From positions 1-45,849 of IMG/VR virus record IMGVR_UViG_3300031730_000191: a stretch of DNA of 45,849 nucleotides, one strand, 5' to 3'. Position 1 is the first letter of the stretch; the number at the start of each line of letters is the position of its first letter. The position numbers and the translations under genes were made by a program. The DNA comes from a virus. The notes below the pieces were generated by a model. That model worked only from the letters and a program-made list of their open reading frames with translations. It searched no databases and was not told where the DNA came from. Of the stretch, positions 8,105 to 14,434 are shown one piece after another.

Positions 8105-8118
8105 TAATCACCTATCCT

Positions 8119-8250
8119 TTACGATTTGAGAACCAACCAAGTGAAAAGCCATCCGCAGACGGCGCCCCATACCCACACGACGAAGACGCCGAGGATCAAG
8201 ATTCCGATTCCGGTGCTGCTCCCGTCTTCCTGTTCAACTTCTTCGTTCAT
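8119..8250 (-). CDS. Small membrane protein, 43 aa
   Basis: Acidic N terminus (MNEEVEQEDGSS) followed by one long hydrophobic segment to the C-terminal KS. The start overlaps the exonuclease stop as ATGA, so it is translationally coupled. No family is recognised. Confidence 0.6.
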   Translation of the reverse strand: MNEEVEQEDGSSTGIGILILGVFVVWVWGAVCGWLFTWLVLKS

Positions 8251-9155
8251 GCTACTTCCTCCGTAATCGGTGAAAACTCCAGCGGCTTGACGGGCGACGG
8301 GATATCCTCAAGTGAGATGTCCCACGGGCGGATGTCGGCCATTCTAGGATTCCATATCTGGCGAGGCTTGCGGCGGACGTGGAGCAACCTGGCGGCCTCG
8401 AGCGAGTATTTGATACCCTTCGGCCGGCCGAACTGTTGCACGTACATGCTGTAGCACGTGTCCCAACACTGCTTAGAGCTCACGCAGTTGGCCAACGCCT
8501 TGGCGGCCTTGACCTTCCCGATACCCTTCAACCCGGGCACGTTGTCGACGTCGTCGCCGGAGAGGACTTGCGCGAAGAAATTAAGATCCGCCTGGCGCGC
8601 ATCGATTAGGACCAGGTCGCCGGTCGTGAAGTTGTAATGCCAGCCAGGCAGTTGCATCAAATCCTTGTCGATTGAGCAGCACACGCTGTTAGGATCCTGC
8701 GTCATGAGGATGCCTAGCCGGTCGTCGGCTTCCTCTCCCTCGGTCACAATGGCTTTCCAGTGCTTGGTCAGATGCTCACGGATCGCATGGTAGTTCTTCG
8801 GACGTTCGCCGGAGCGGTTGCCCTTGTACTCGGCGCGCGTGGCGTACCGATGGCGGAAGTTGCCGACTCCGGAGAGGACTATGATCAAGTCTTTGGGTGA
8901 ACCGTCTAGACGGTTGCGGATGTCGAGCAGGATAGCGTCGGTTGCTTCGATCGCGTCGGCTTCGGGTTTGGCTTCTTTGCGGGACCAGATTTTGCCGAAA
9001 ACTGCCTTTTGTTCCTTGGCCGTCTTCGCGTCGCCAAACTCGCAGTAATCGTATGGTGTGCCGTTATTGCCGCCACATTCGGCCAGATAATGCGTTTGCT
9101 CCGTGGCATACCCCGCACGGTACGCCAGCACGTCGCCATCGATTAGCAACTTCAT
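8247..9155 (-). CDS. 5'-3' exonuclease / flap endonuclease (PIN-FEN family)
   Basis: 302 residues from MKLLIDGDVLAYRAG, the metal-binding Asp motif at the N terminus. Further family markers are RHRYATRAEYKGNR (arginine-rich clamp), EEADDRLG and CCSIDKDLMQ (acidic active-site residues), and the helix-hairpin-helix GDDVDNVPGLKGIGKVKAAK. It removes 5' flaps or RNA primers and may process recombination ends, like the T5/T7 phage enzymes. The in-frame extension upstream is rejected because this ATG overlaps the stop of a small membrane gene (ATGA). Confidence 0.9.
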   Translation of the reverse strand: MKLLIDGDVLAYRAGYATEQTHYLAECGGNNGTPYDYCEFGDAKTAKEQKAVFGKIWSRKEAKPEADAIEATDAILLDIRNRLDGSPKDLIIVLSGVGNFRHRYATRAEYKGNRSGERPKNYHAIREHLTKHWKAIVTEGEEADDRLGILMTQDPNSVCCSIDKDLMQLPGWHYNFTTGDLVLIDARQADLNFFAQVLSGDDVDNVPGLKGIGKVKAAKALANCVSSKQCWDTCYSMYVQQFGRPKGIKYSLEAARLLHVRRKPRQIWNPRMADIRPWDISLEDIPSPVKPLEFSPITEEVA

Positions 9156-9247
9156 TGCGCCGACCAGATGAGAATGACCAGCATTAGGACAGCGAGAACA
9201 CCGATCCACAGCATGGAATATACATCCTTGGCGTCTTGCTTGCTCAT
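9152..9247 (-). CDS. Tiny membrane protein, 31 aa
   Basis: MSKQDAKDVYSM followed by one hydrophobic helix ending in WSAQ. It overlaps the next gene in both directions by ATGA junctions, which is the evidence for translation. Function unknown; one of three consecutive small membrane proteins. Confidence 0.55.
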   Translation of the reverse strand: MSKQDAKDVYSMLWIGVLAVLMLVILIWSAQ

Positions 9248-9405
9248 GAGCGGAAGACCACGAAGAAGAATCGCCACAGCATCCCGACGGCGATAACCGA
9301 GGCCAGCACCCCGGCCCACAGAACACCGAAGAAAAACCAGGCGACGATTAGACCGACGCAGCCCACGTAGAACGTAGCAAGCGCAGCGGCTTTCAGGTCT
9401 TTCAT
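9244..9405 (-). CDS. Small membrane protein, 53 aa
   Basis: Two adjacent hydrophobic helices (about residues 8-28 and 31-51) rich in Phe, Trp and Val, consistent with an inner-membrane hairpin. Linked by ATGA overlaps to its neighbours on both sides. No family recognised. Confidence 0.55.
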   Translation of the reverse strand: MKDLKAAALATFYVGCVGLIVAWFFFGVLWAGVLASVIAVGMLWRFFFVVFRS

Positions 9406-9578
9406 GTGTCCATCACCCACAGAAACACGATGCGCCAGAAACAGACGCCGACGACCACGGCCGCGGTTACGGTATTGGCCAGCGCCAGGATCAGCCAGCA
9501 GATGAGAAGTAACGCGATCGTTAGGCACGTGGCAACCACAATGGCCTCTGTATACACACCCTTGAAAAAGGATTTCAT
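9402..9578 (-). CDS. Small membrane protein, 58 aa
   Basis: MKSFFKGVYTEA then two hydrophobic stretches (about 13-35 and 38-55). The start overlaps the stop of the upstream 106-residue gene. Together with the two following genes it forms a cluster of membrane hairpins of unknown purpose. Confidence 0.55.
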   Translation of the reverse strand: MKSFFKGVYTEAIVVATCLTIALLLICWLILALANTVTAAVVVGVCFWRIVFLWVMDT

Positions 9579-9895
9579 GCGTTCACCCTGTAGAGTTTGC
9601 GCGTCCGATCCGTCAGCGATTCCTCACAGATGCCTGCGAAGTCGCACACGGTCGCGCGCCATTTGTTGTGAATTCCTACCAGCCATCGGCGGGCCTCGGA
9701 TCGGGCTTTGACTGCGTTGCGCCAGTGCCTGACGTGCTCGACGTGGTCGGACCTGTTAGTGAAATCTGAGCGTTTGCGCAACGTCGGCAGCTTCGCTTGA
9801 GCGTCTGCTAATGCTTGAGACAAAACCGCGAACCACAGTTGCCGCTCCGGCGACCCTGTCCCTGTGTGCGCGTATCCTGTGTCGGTTGCGATCAC
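9575..9895 (-). CDS. Hypothetical protein, 106 aa
   Basis: Soluble, helical, Arg-rich. The part ARRWLVGIHNKWRATVCDF resembles a motif in small phage proteins of unknown role that share a W-F/V-C-x-x-A core. It lies directly after the alanine-rich gene with no gap. A weak match to the dispersed palindrome (TTGAGCGTCTGCTAAT at 9797) falls inside it. Confidence 0.6.
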   Translation of the reverse strand: MIATDTGYAHTGTGSPERQLWFAVLSQALADAQAKLPTLRKRSDFTNRSDHVEHVRHWRNAVKARSEARRWLVGIHNKWRATVCDFAGICEESLTDRTRKLYRVNA

Positions 9896-10306
9896 TTAGG
9901 CGGCCTTCATCGCAACTTGAATTGCGCCGAGCGCCTCGACTAGCTTCTCGGCCGGGATGGCCTGCAGAGACTTGACGTTCAAGTGCTTGAGCGCAGCGGA
10001 GAGCGCCGGCTTACCCTTGGCAGCAATCAGTTGGGAGGCGGCCGTAAGGACGTCCGTAACGGTTGCCGTGGCGATTGCGCCGGCTTCGGCGGCCAGCGGT
10101 GCGGCGGCCGTTGCGCTGACAGCGAGCTCGGCGGCGATACCCGCGGCTTTGCCGATGTCCTGCGCGACAGTGGCACTGGCTGGCGGACTGGCAATCGTCT
10201 GGAGGCTCGGCGTAACTCCGGCCAGCGCTTGCGCCATTCCTTTCCAGCACGCGATCAAGTCGCCAATGGCCGCGGTATTCGCGGCGATCGTTTCTTCTAA
10301 TGACAT
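9896..10306 (-). CDS. Alanine-rich phage protein, first gene of the left operon
   Basis: 136 residues. It starts MSLEETIAANTAAI, a pattern seen in small early phage proteins, has an Ala-rich middle, and ends in LPAEKLVEALGAIQVA-like helix sequence (IPAEKLVEALGAI). It is likely helical and oligomeric. A strong GAGGG precedes the ATG, so a longer in-frame upstream start is rejected. It is the first gene after the leftward terminator-like hairpin and a copy of the 16-bp site. Function not known. Confidence 0.65.
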   Translation of the reverse strand: MSLEETIAANTAAIGDLIACWKGMAQALAGVTPSLQTIASPPASATVAQDIGKAAGIAAELAVSATAAAPLAAEAGAIATATVTDVLTAASQLIAAKGKPALSAALKHLNVKSLQAIPAEKLVEALGAIQVAMKAA

Positions 10307-10320
10307 TTCGAACCCTCTAA

Positions 10321-10336
10321 ATAAGCGTTTGCTAAC
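10321..10336 (-). promoter_or_regulatory. Dispersed 16-bp near-palindrome (leader of left operon)
   Basis: On the minus strand GTTAGCAAACGCTTAT, one base off a full two-arm match, lying between the leftward hairpin and the ribosome-binding site of the first left-operon gene. AA centre on the transcribed-sense strand. Confidence 0.7.
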
Positions 10337-10349
10337 CTTGGAGACAAAA

Positions 10350-10383
10350 GAAAACCCGACCATTTCGGGCCGGGTTTCTCTTC
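10350..10383 (-). terminator. Terminator-like hairpin in the leftward leader
   Basis: On the minus strand AAACCCGGCC, loop CGAAAT, GGTCGGGTTT, then TTCTTTTG: a ten-base-pair stem with one G-T pair and a short T-rich tail. It lies downstream of the probable leftward promoter and ahead of the replication operon. Leftward transcripts would need read-through or antitermination to reach those genes. Confidence 0.65.
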
Positions 10384-10415
10384 ATCTGTAGGTGTGAGTC
10401 TCCACGGGTTGGGAC

Positions 10416-10443
10416 ATTAGCAAATGCTCACGGCCCTTGTCAA
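10416..10443 (-). promoter_or_regulatory. Probable leftward early promoter overlapped by an operator
   Basis: On the minus strand a perfect -35 TTGACA (10443-10438), a 16-base spacer, then GCTAAT as -10 (10421-10416; four of six consensus bases). The -10 is one arm of a copy of the dispersed palindrome (plus strand ATTAGCAAATGCTCAC, 10416-10431), so a protein bound there would block RNA polymerase. This is the clearest place where the site coincides with a promoter. Confidence 0.6.
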
Positions 10444-10643
10444 ATCTTTATTATGAAATGCGTGCCGGTCATGCTCAGACTGAGGTTTAGCCCTTCTTCG
10501 CCTATGTCCTCGAGTGGGACTTTTAGTACAGTCGCCGCGCGCTTTACTGGCGCCTCATGCTGCCCGCCCTTATGCATCTCTTCCGCAATCGCTCGGACCC
10601 TTGCCGATAGGAACGGGTCCACCTTCTTTACTGCCATGTGCAT
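10440..10643 (-). CDS. Small hypothetical protein after the repressor, 67 aa
   Basis: Begins MHMAVKKVD six bases after GGAG. A helical, basic N-terminal half (LSARVRAIAEEMHKGGQHEAPVKRAA) is followed by LKVPLEDIGEEGLNL and a short beta-like tail. No family recognised. It follows the repressor gene by 20 bases in the same direction and could be co-expressed in the lysogen. Its 3' end contains the -35 of the leftward promoter. Confidence 0.6.
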   Translation of the reverse strand: MHMAVKKVDPFLSARVRAIAEEMHKGGQHEAPVKRAATVLKVPLEDIGEEGLNLSLSMTGTHFIIKI

Positions 10644-10663
10644 TCATTGCTCCGGATATAGTG

Positions 10664-11098
10664 TCAGTCGATCAGATTTAGTATCTTCTCGGCGAGCTCG
10701 GCGTCTATCGTCCCGTGCTTGACCCCCTGTGAAAACACTATTTCGACCACGATCCCAAACTTAGTGTTAGTAAGAGTTTGCTTACGTGTCGATAGCAAAG
10801 AATTTACACAGGCCAGCGCTTCGCTAATGCCGGGCACATCACGGTTTACGGATCCCGGGACACGGTCTAGTCCGTCTAGTGAACCCGGGATGTCAAGCGA
10901 TCCGGATTTAAGCCCTAAACCCTTCTCAAACTTGCGCGCCGTCTTCTCAGTAAATGGCCGGATACCCTGTATCAACTGGCTTACCCAGCTAGATCCGGCC
11001 AGCTTCAACCGCTTGGCGACGGCCGCATGTCCGCCAAGCTCCTGTACAACCCTCTTCAAATTGGCCCGCCGAACGTCGTTCGGCATAATGGTACTCAT
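10664..11098 (-). CDS. Cro/C1-type HTH repressor (immunity repressor candidate)
   Basis: 144 residues. An Xre-like helix-turn-helix occupies the first half: NLKRVVQELGGHAAVAKRL, then SSWVSQLIQGIRPFTEKTARKFEKGLGL, where SSWVSQLIQG is the likely recognition helix. The C-terminal half has no LexA/C1 Ser-Lys peptidase signature, so SOS-triggered self-cleavage is not expected. A strong GAGGG precedes the ATG. It is transcribed leftward from a control region holding at least two copies of the 16-bp near-palindrome and faces the rightward genes divergently, the classic arrangement for a lysogeny repressor. That it binds the dispersed sites is inference. Confidence 0.8.
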   Translation of the reverse strand: MSTIMPNDVRRANLKRVVQELGGHAAVAKRLKLAGSSWVSQLIQGIRPFTEKTARKFEKGLGLKSGSLDIPGSLDGLDRVPGSVNRDVPGISEALACVNSLLSTRKQTLTNTKFGIVVEIVFSQGVKHGTIDAELAEKILNLID

Positions 11099-11193
11099 TC
11101 TTCCACCCTCTCAAATGTCAGTCTAAATACTTGTTTTCCGCTAGCACATACCCGCAATCGCGTATGCGTCACACTCTCAGGCTTGCCGTAACC

Positions 11194-11209
11194 ATTAGCG
11201 TTTGCTAAC
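11194..11209 (-). promoter_or_regulatory. Operator candidate, full 16-bp near-palindrome
   Basis: Minus strand GTTAGCAAACGCTAAT; both arms intact. Located 96 bases upstream of the repressor start in the divergent region, with the AA centre facing the repressor gene. Confidence 0.75.
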
Positions 11210-11235
11210 GTACATACCCGGTGATGAGCAGAGAC

Positions 11236-11251
11236 GTTAGCATTTGCCATA
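11236..11251 (+). promoter_or_regulatory. Operator candidate, one-arm site
   Basis: GTTAGCATTTGCCATA: the left arm is intact, the right arm degenerate. It overlaps the CATAAT that may serve as -10 of the rightward early promoter. Confidence 0.55.
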
Positions 11252-11275
11252 ATCGGAATACAAGAGGGTACGGAC

Positions 11276-11449
11276 ATGATTCTTGACTTTTTTTCAAATC
11301 TGCCCATACGCAAGCGTCCTGCAATCCGACCTACCGCGACACAGCATGCGTTGGAGCGACGCCAGGCAGAGAAGATTGCCGAGCTACGCGCCAACGGCTT
11401 CCATGCCCTGGCCCGATGGTTCTCCGAGAACCCCGAGCGCGTGGGCTAG
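11276..11449 (+). CDS. First rightward gene, small basic protein, 57 aa
   Basis: ATG preceded by AGAGGGT. Sequence MILDFFSNLPIRKRP then a long helix ALERRQAEKIAELRANGFHALARWF. It occupies the position of cro in lambdoid phages, but I see no clear helix-turn-helix, so I do not call it Cro. A small regulator is possible. Confidence 0.6.
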   Translation: MILDFFSNLPIRKRPAIRPTATQHALERRQAEKIAELRANGFHALARWFSENPERVG

Positions 11450-11475
11450 CTTACTAACTTTTGTGAGGGTTTCAA

Positions 11476-11508
11476 GTGAATAAATCCGAATTTGGCGTAG
11501 GACTGTGA
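11476..11508 (+). CDS. Possible 10-codon leader peptide
   Basis: GTG start after TGAGGGT with good spacing encodes MNKSEFGVGL and stops at a TGA that overlaps the GTG of the next gene. The next gene has no usable ribosome-binding site of its own. Translation of this mini-ORF may therefore deliver ribosomes to it. Confidence 0.4.
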   Translation: MNKSEFGVGL

Positions 11509-11636
11509 CGCGCGGCTTCTGGTGTTTCGTCGGCGGGATCGGGTTTGTAGCCTCGATTGCATTCGGCCAGTGGGCCGGAATCGTGGGGTGGATCCTGGTC
11601 GCCGGATTGGCGACGCAACTGCCGGCGGCGGAGTGA
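11505..11636 (+). CDS. Small membrane protein, 43 aa
   Basis: GTG start; Gly- and Trp-rich hydrophobic sequence from about residue 5 to 38 with one or two membrane segments. Coupled by GTGA junctions to the mini-ORF before it and to the gene after it. No family recognised. Confidence 0.55.
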   Translation: MTRGFWCFVGGIGFVASIAFGQWAGIVGWILVAGLATQLPAAE

Positions 11637-11812
11637 GCCTCTACACGGCCGCGGGTATCGGGATAGTCATTCTCATGGCCGCGGCGGCCTTCATTGGCGA
11701 ATGGTGCGGGATTCTCGCCTTTGCCATAGCCCTTCTAATGGTGTTTGAGCTCGACTTACATGCCGAGCCGGAAAGTGATGATAACGACGACCTAAAAGGA
11801 GATTCTCTATGA
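11633..11812 (+). CDS. Small membrane protein, 59 aa, acidic tail
   Basis: GTG start overlapping the previous stop. Two hydrophobic helices (about residues 5-20 and 24-41) are followed by a strongly acidic cytoplasmic-type tail (EPESDDNDD). AAAGGAGAT inside its 3' end is the ribosome-binding site of the next gene, to which it is coupled by ATGA. Confidence 0.55.
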   Translation: MSLYTAAGIGIVILMAAAAFIGEWCGILAFAIALLMVFELDLHAEPESDDNDDLKGDSL

Positions 11813-12327
11813 AAGGATTAATGCTCGGTCTTTTGTGCTTGATTGGCGCCACGGCATCGGCCGACACTCTTCTGCAGTTACCCGTACCGACCAACGCCAA
11901 GACCATTGCTGGCCCGGCATATGCCCATTGCGCAACTGCGGGATTCAACGCAGACGGCACCGTGCGCGGCAATTGCCAGGCTACTCACTCGGCGGCCTGC
12001 AGTGGTCGCGGATGCCAGCCCGTGCGAATGGTTTACAACTTTGTCGCCTCATGGGGATCCGACGGCTACTCGCTGACATCGATTCAATGCAGCGTGACCC
12101 GCCGGCATGTCCCGCAATTGCCTGTTACCACGTACACGCCTGGCTATGACGCGGCTACTTGCCCAGAGCCGAATTACAACCCGACAGGGACGGTAGTCGT
12201 TATCAACGGGGTGCCGTATTTCTATGTGAGTACGGATACCAACGGTAATGAGGTTGTCAACAGCAACTACGCGGGATTCCTGTTTATCGTCGGTGGGGCC
12301 GAGCCTGATTACGGCAAGTTCGAATAG
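11809..12327 (+). CDS. Secreted cysteine-containing protein, 172 aa
   Basis: Sec signal peptide MKGLMLGLLCLIGATASA with cleavage near residue 18. The mature part has several cysteines (GNCQATHSAACSGRGCQP, IQCS, ATCPEP) likely paired in the periplasm, and a beta-rich C-terminal half. No family recognised. Expressed in the first rightward operon, so it may be made early or in the lysogen; envelope modification or superinfection exclusion is a guess. Confidence 0.65.
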   Translation: MKGLMLGLLCLIGATASADTLLQLPVPTNAKTIAGPAYAHCATAGFNADGTVRGNCQATHSAACSGRGCQPVRMVYNFVASWGSDGYSLTSIQCSVTRRHVPQLPVTTYTPGYDAATCPEPNYNPTGTVVVINGVPYFYVSTDTNGNEVVNSNYAGFLFIVGGAEPDYGKFE

Positions 12328-12329
12328 TG

Positions 12330-12446
12330 ATGAGCAACAGAGCGGTCACGCTTATCGCGATCGGCTTAATTTATGGCGCTATATTCGGACCGCTTCTGTT
12401 CTTCACTCTGCGCGATACCTGCGTAGCCTTTTGGTCGAAAAGTTAG
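12330..12446 (+). CDS. Small membrane protein, 38 aa
   Basis: MSNRAVTLIAIGLIYGAIFG... forms a single membrane helix with a short cationic end. The ATG lies two bases after the previous stop. Its TAG stop lies within a one-arm copy of the dispersed site (GTTAGCATTTAC). Confidence 0.5.
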   Translation: MSNRAVTLIAIGLIYGAIFGPLLFFTLRDTCVAFWSKS

Positions 12447-12457
12447 CATTTACTCAA
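12442..12457 (+). promoter_or_regulatory. One-arm copy of the dispersed site
   Basis: GTTAGCATTTACTCAA: left arm intact, right arm lost. It overlaps a stop codon and lies 13 bases upstream of the secreted CBM-like gene. Confidence 0.45.
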
Positions 12458-12469
12458 GGATTCAGGACA

Positions 12470-13186
12470 ATGAAATATTTTTTGCTTATCGGCGCCCTGT
12501 TTGGGGCGGCCTGCGTCGCGCAGAGCGTGACAATACCCAGCCAGTCGACCACGGTTAGCGTACCGTCCGCCGCGGTTACCGTGACGATCCCCTCACAGAC
12601 GATTACGGTGATGATCCCGCCTCAGTCGATCGTTGTGACGTTGCCGGCGCAGACGGTTCCCGTGACGCCGGCACCCGTCATTGTAGTCACACCTCCCCCG
12701 GTCGTGACTCCGCCAGCCTCCGCCACGGCATGGGGCTATCACGCTGGTGTGTGGTCGTGGGCCACCGATTACTCGTTTGCCGTCAAGGTCAACTACGCAG
12801 ACACCGTCGGCAATGCGCCGGGTAAGGACATCGCGGTATCCCTGACCAACGCGTGGGGCGGATGGCTGCCCGTGATGGCGGCCAATTGGAAATACTCGAC
12901 TGCTGGATATACCAAACTCACGTTCTCTCTTAAGCCGACCGTGGCGAACCAGCAATGGGCTGTCTACTTCGTGGGCGCAGGTGATGTCGCGTTGCCCGCG
13001 GGTTGCGGCAAGGACGTCCTCAAGTACGGCCCGGCGCCCGTTGTCGGCCAGTGGGCAACCTATACGATCCCCCTGAGTGACTTGTGCGTGGGTGGCGGGA
13101 TCGACGTCTATAAATTCGGCATCCAAGACAAAACCGGGTTGAGCGTAAATACCTGGTACGTGAACGACGCAGGCTTTACGAACTAA
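12470..13186 (+). CDS. Secreted protein with Val/Thr/Pro repeats and CBM-like C-terminal domain
   Basis: 239 residues. Sec signal peptide MKYFLLIGALFGAACVAQS. Then about 65 residues of degenerate repeats of the type VTIPSQS/VPSAAV/VTLPAQT, a beta-type or extended stalk. The C-terminal domain of about 145 residues has aromatic-rich beta strands (WGYHAGVWSW, QWAVYFVG, NTWYVNDAGF) resembling carbohydrate-binding jelly-roll modules attached to glycoside hydrolases. No catalytic residues are evident. A phage-encoded secreted binding protein outside the structural operon could act in lysogenic conversion. The start is chosen at MKYF because of the signal peptide; the longer in-frame extension lacks one. 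Confidence 0.65.
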   Translation: MKYFLLIGALFGAACVAQSVTIPSQSTTVSVPSAAVTVTIPSQTITVMIPPQSIVVTLPAQTVPVTPAPVIVVTPPPVVTPPASATAWGYHAGVWSWATDYSFAVKVNYADTVGNAPGKDIAVSLTNAWGGWLPVMAANWKYSTAGYTKLTFSLKPTVANQQWAVYFVGAGDVALPAGCGKDVLKYGPAPVVGQWATYTIPLSDLCVGGGIDVYKFGIQDKTGLSVNTWYVNDAGFTN

Positions 13187-13202
13187 GAAACAGAAGTGCC
13201 CT

Positions 13203-13241
13203 GGTAGACGGCTGTACCGCGGAGCGGGCCAATAGTCTACC
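13203..13241 (+). other. Structured RNA hairpin between early genes
   Basis: GGTAGAC and GTCTACC form a seven-base-pair outer stem. Inside it GGC pairs with GCC and CCGC with GCGG around a GGA loop, giving a nested imperfect hairpin. No T tract follows, so a simple intrinsic terminator is unlikely. It lies in the 81-base gap before a gene with its own GAGGG; a processing site or small RNA element is possible. Confidence 0.45.
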
Positions 13242-13267
13242 GCCTTAATATTTGAGAGGGTTTCACA

Positions 13268-13450
13268 ATGATTTCAGTACCTCCGTTCCCCGAAGAGGCT
13301 GTATTGGCGGCCGAGCGTAAGGAACTGGCCAATCGCATATTGATTGCGCTAATGCCTAACACGCGCCTATCCCCGGTAGTCAATTGCGATCTAGTCGCGG
13401 CATATGTCGTCAGGCTGGCCGATGCGCTCCTAGCCGAGCTTGCCAAGTGA
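13268..13450 (+). CDS. Hypothetical protein, 60 aa
   Basis: GAGAGGGT precedes the ATG. The product (MISVPPFPEEAVLAAERKEL...) is mostly helical with an Ala/Leu-rich C terminus. No family recognised. Its stop overlaps the GTG of the next gene. Confidence 0.6.
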   Translation: MISVPPFPEEAVLAAERKELANRILIALMPNTRLSPVVNCDLVAAYVVRLADALLAELAK

Positions 13451-13749
13451 GTGAAGAGGAATGGATCACCTGCCGAACCTCCGATCTTAAACAGGTCATA
13501 GCAAACGCCATAGCGCCGCTGTTCACGGAAAACGAGACGGTCAAGACTATCTGCCAGCAAGCGCTCGACGTGGCCCGCGACCGTTCGAACGTGCTCGAGG
13601 TGGTGTGGGCGCAGAACTGGCTAGCCAGGGAAGCCCTTAAGCGATTGCTCGACGACAACGAACACGCGAAGCACAGCTGCGGGGATCCTATCGATGAATG
13701 CCCGGTAGCGTTTGCGCGCTACGTGTTGCGTGGGCCGGTGAAGCAGTGA
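13447..13749 (+). CDS. Hypothetical protein, 100 aa
   Basis: GTG start (MSEEEWITCRTSD) overlapping the previous stop. Helical and acidic, with cysteines at C-R-T and near the C terminus (HSCGDPIDECP). No family recognised. The stop overlaps the GTG of the broken methyltransferase, so it belongs to the same transcription unit. Confidence 0.6.
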   Translation: MSEEEWITCRTSDLKQVIANAIAPLFTENETVKTICQQALDVARDRSNVLEVVWAQNWLAREALKRLLDDNEHAKHSCGDPIDECPVAFARYVLRGPVKQ

Positions 13750-14434
13750 AGGTGCTCGACCTATTCTCGGGCATAGGAGGATTTTCCCTTGGACTTGAAC
13801 GCGCAGGAATGGAAACGACAGCGTTTGTGGAATCTGACAGCGTTTGTGGAATCTGACAGTAAGTGCCGTGCTGTGCTTGCTCGGCATTGGCCAAATGTGC
13901 CTTGCTTTCCGGATGTTAGGACACTAGATGTCACAGAAACAGTTGACGTTGTATGCGGCGGATTCCCTTGTCAGCCCTTCAGCACAGCCGCTCGAGGACG
14001 TAACAACGCCGTCGACCTGGTGGCCCGAGTTCCTCCGAATCATTGGCGACGTTCGCCCGCGTTGGGTTATCGCTGAGAACGTACCTGGTATCGGAGACGA
14101 CGGAGTTGACCGGGTGTCCCGCGATCTTGAACGCCAAGGCTTTGCCGTCTGGCCGGTTGAAATGGATACTTCACCGCCAGGGCGGAGCCGCGGCCGGCAG
14201 CGTATCTTCTGGCTGGCCTACTCCCACAGCAACGGCCAATCACGACGCGCCCAGCATGGCCAAATGGCCCGCATACGCCCTGTATCACCGTACCGCTGGT
14301 CGGACGACTCCGCGCCTGTGGGAATGGATGATGGGCTACCCGGACGGATGGACCGGCTAAAGCAATTGGGCAATGCGGTAACCCCTTACGCAACTGAAAT
14401 CATTGGACGAGCGATAATGCGGGCCGATCGATGA
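13746..14434 (+). pseudogene. Broken DNA (cytosine-5) methyltransferase
   Basis: The three reading frames together contain a full short C5-methyltransferase: motif I DLFSGIGGFSLGLERAG from the GTG at 13746, motif IV GGFPCQPFS (catalytic Cys), ENVPG (motif VI), GRQRIFWLAY (motif VIII) and QLGNAVTP (motif X). Two +1 lesions break it. A 19-bp tandem duplication (13817-13854) ends the first frame at once, and an extra G at about 14021-14025 (CTGGTGG where CTGTGG restores the frame to WPEFLRIIG) ends the second. Removing 20 bases would give about 222 residues, normal for the short phage type. As read, no active enzyme is made. Sequencing error cannot be excluded. Confidence 0.85.
13817..13854 (+). 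repeat. Perfect 19-bp tandem duplication
   Basis: GACAGCGTTTGTGGAATCT occurs twice in direct succession, followed by a further GACAG. Nineteen is not a multiple of three, so it shifts the methyltransferase frame. Loss of one copy would restore that part. Confidence 0.9.

Larger units (their letters stand above)
11099..11275. promoter_or_regulatory. Divergent immunity control region (operators)
   Basis: Gene-free stretch between the leftward repressor and the first rightward gene. It holds a two-arm site, ATTAGCGTTTGCTAAC (11194-11209), and a one-arm site, GTTAGCATTTGCCATA (11236-11251), about 42 bases apart centre to centre. CATAAT at 11248-11253 could be the rightward -10, with the second site directly against it; no good -35 is visible. 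The repressor ribosome-binding site and the AGAGGGT of the first rightward gene lie at its edges. Confidence 0.7.

Noticed and set aside
10775-10791. GTAAGAGTTTGCTTAC inside the repressor gene as an operator
   Set aside because: A dyad is present, but three arm bases differ from the consensus; too weak to claim.
13498-13514. ATAGCAAACGCCATAG as another copy of the dispersed palindrome
   Set aside because: Both arms deviate from the consensus, so it is not distinguishable from chance.
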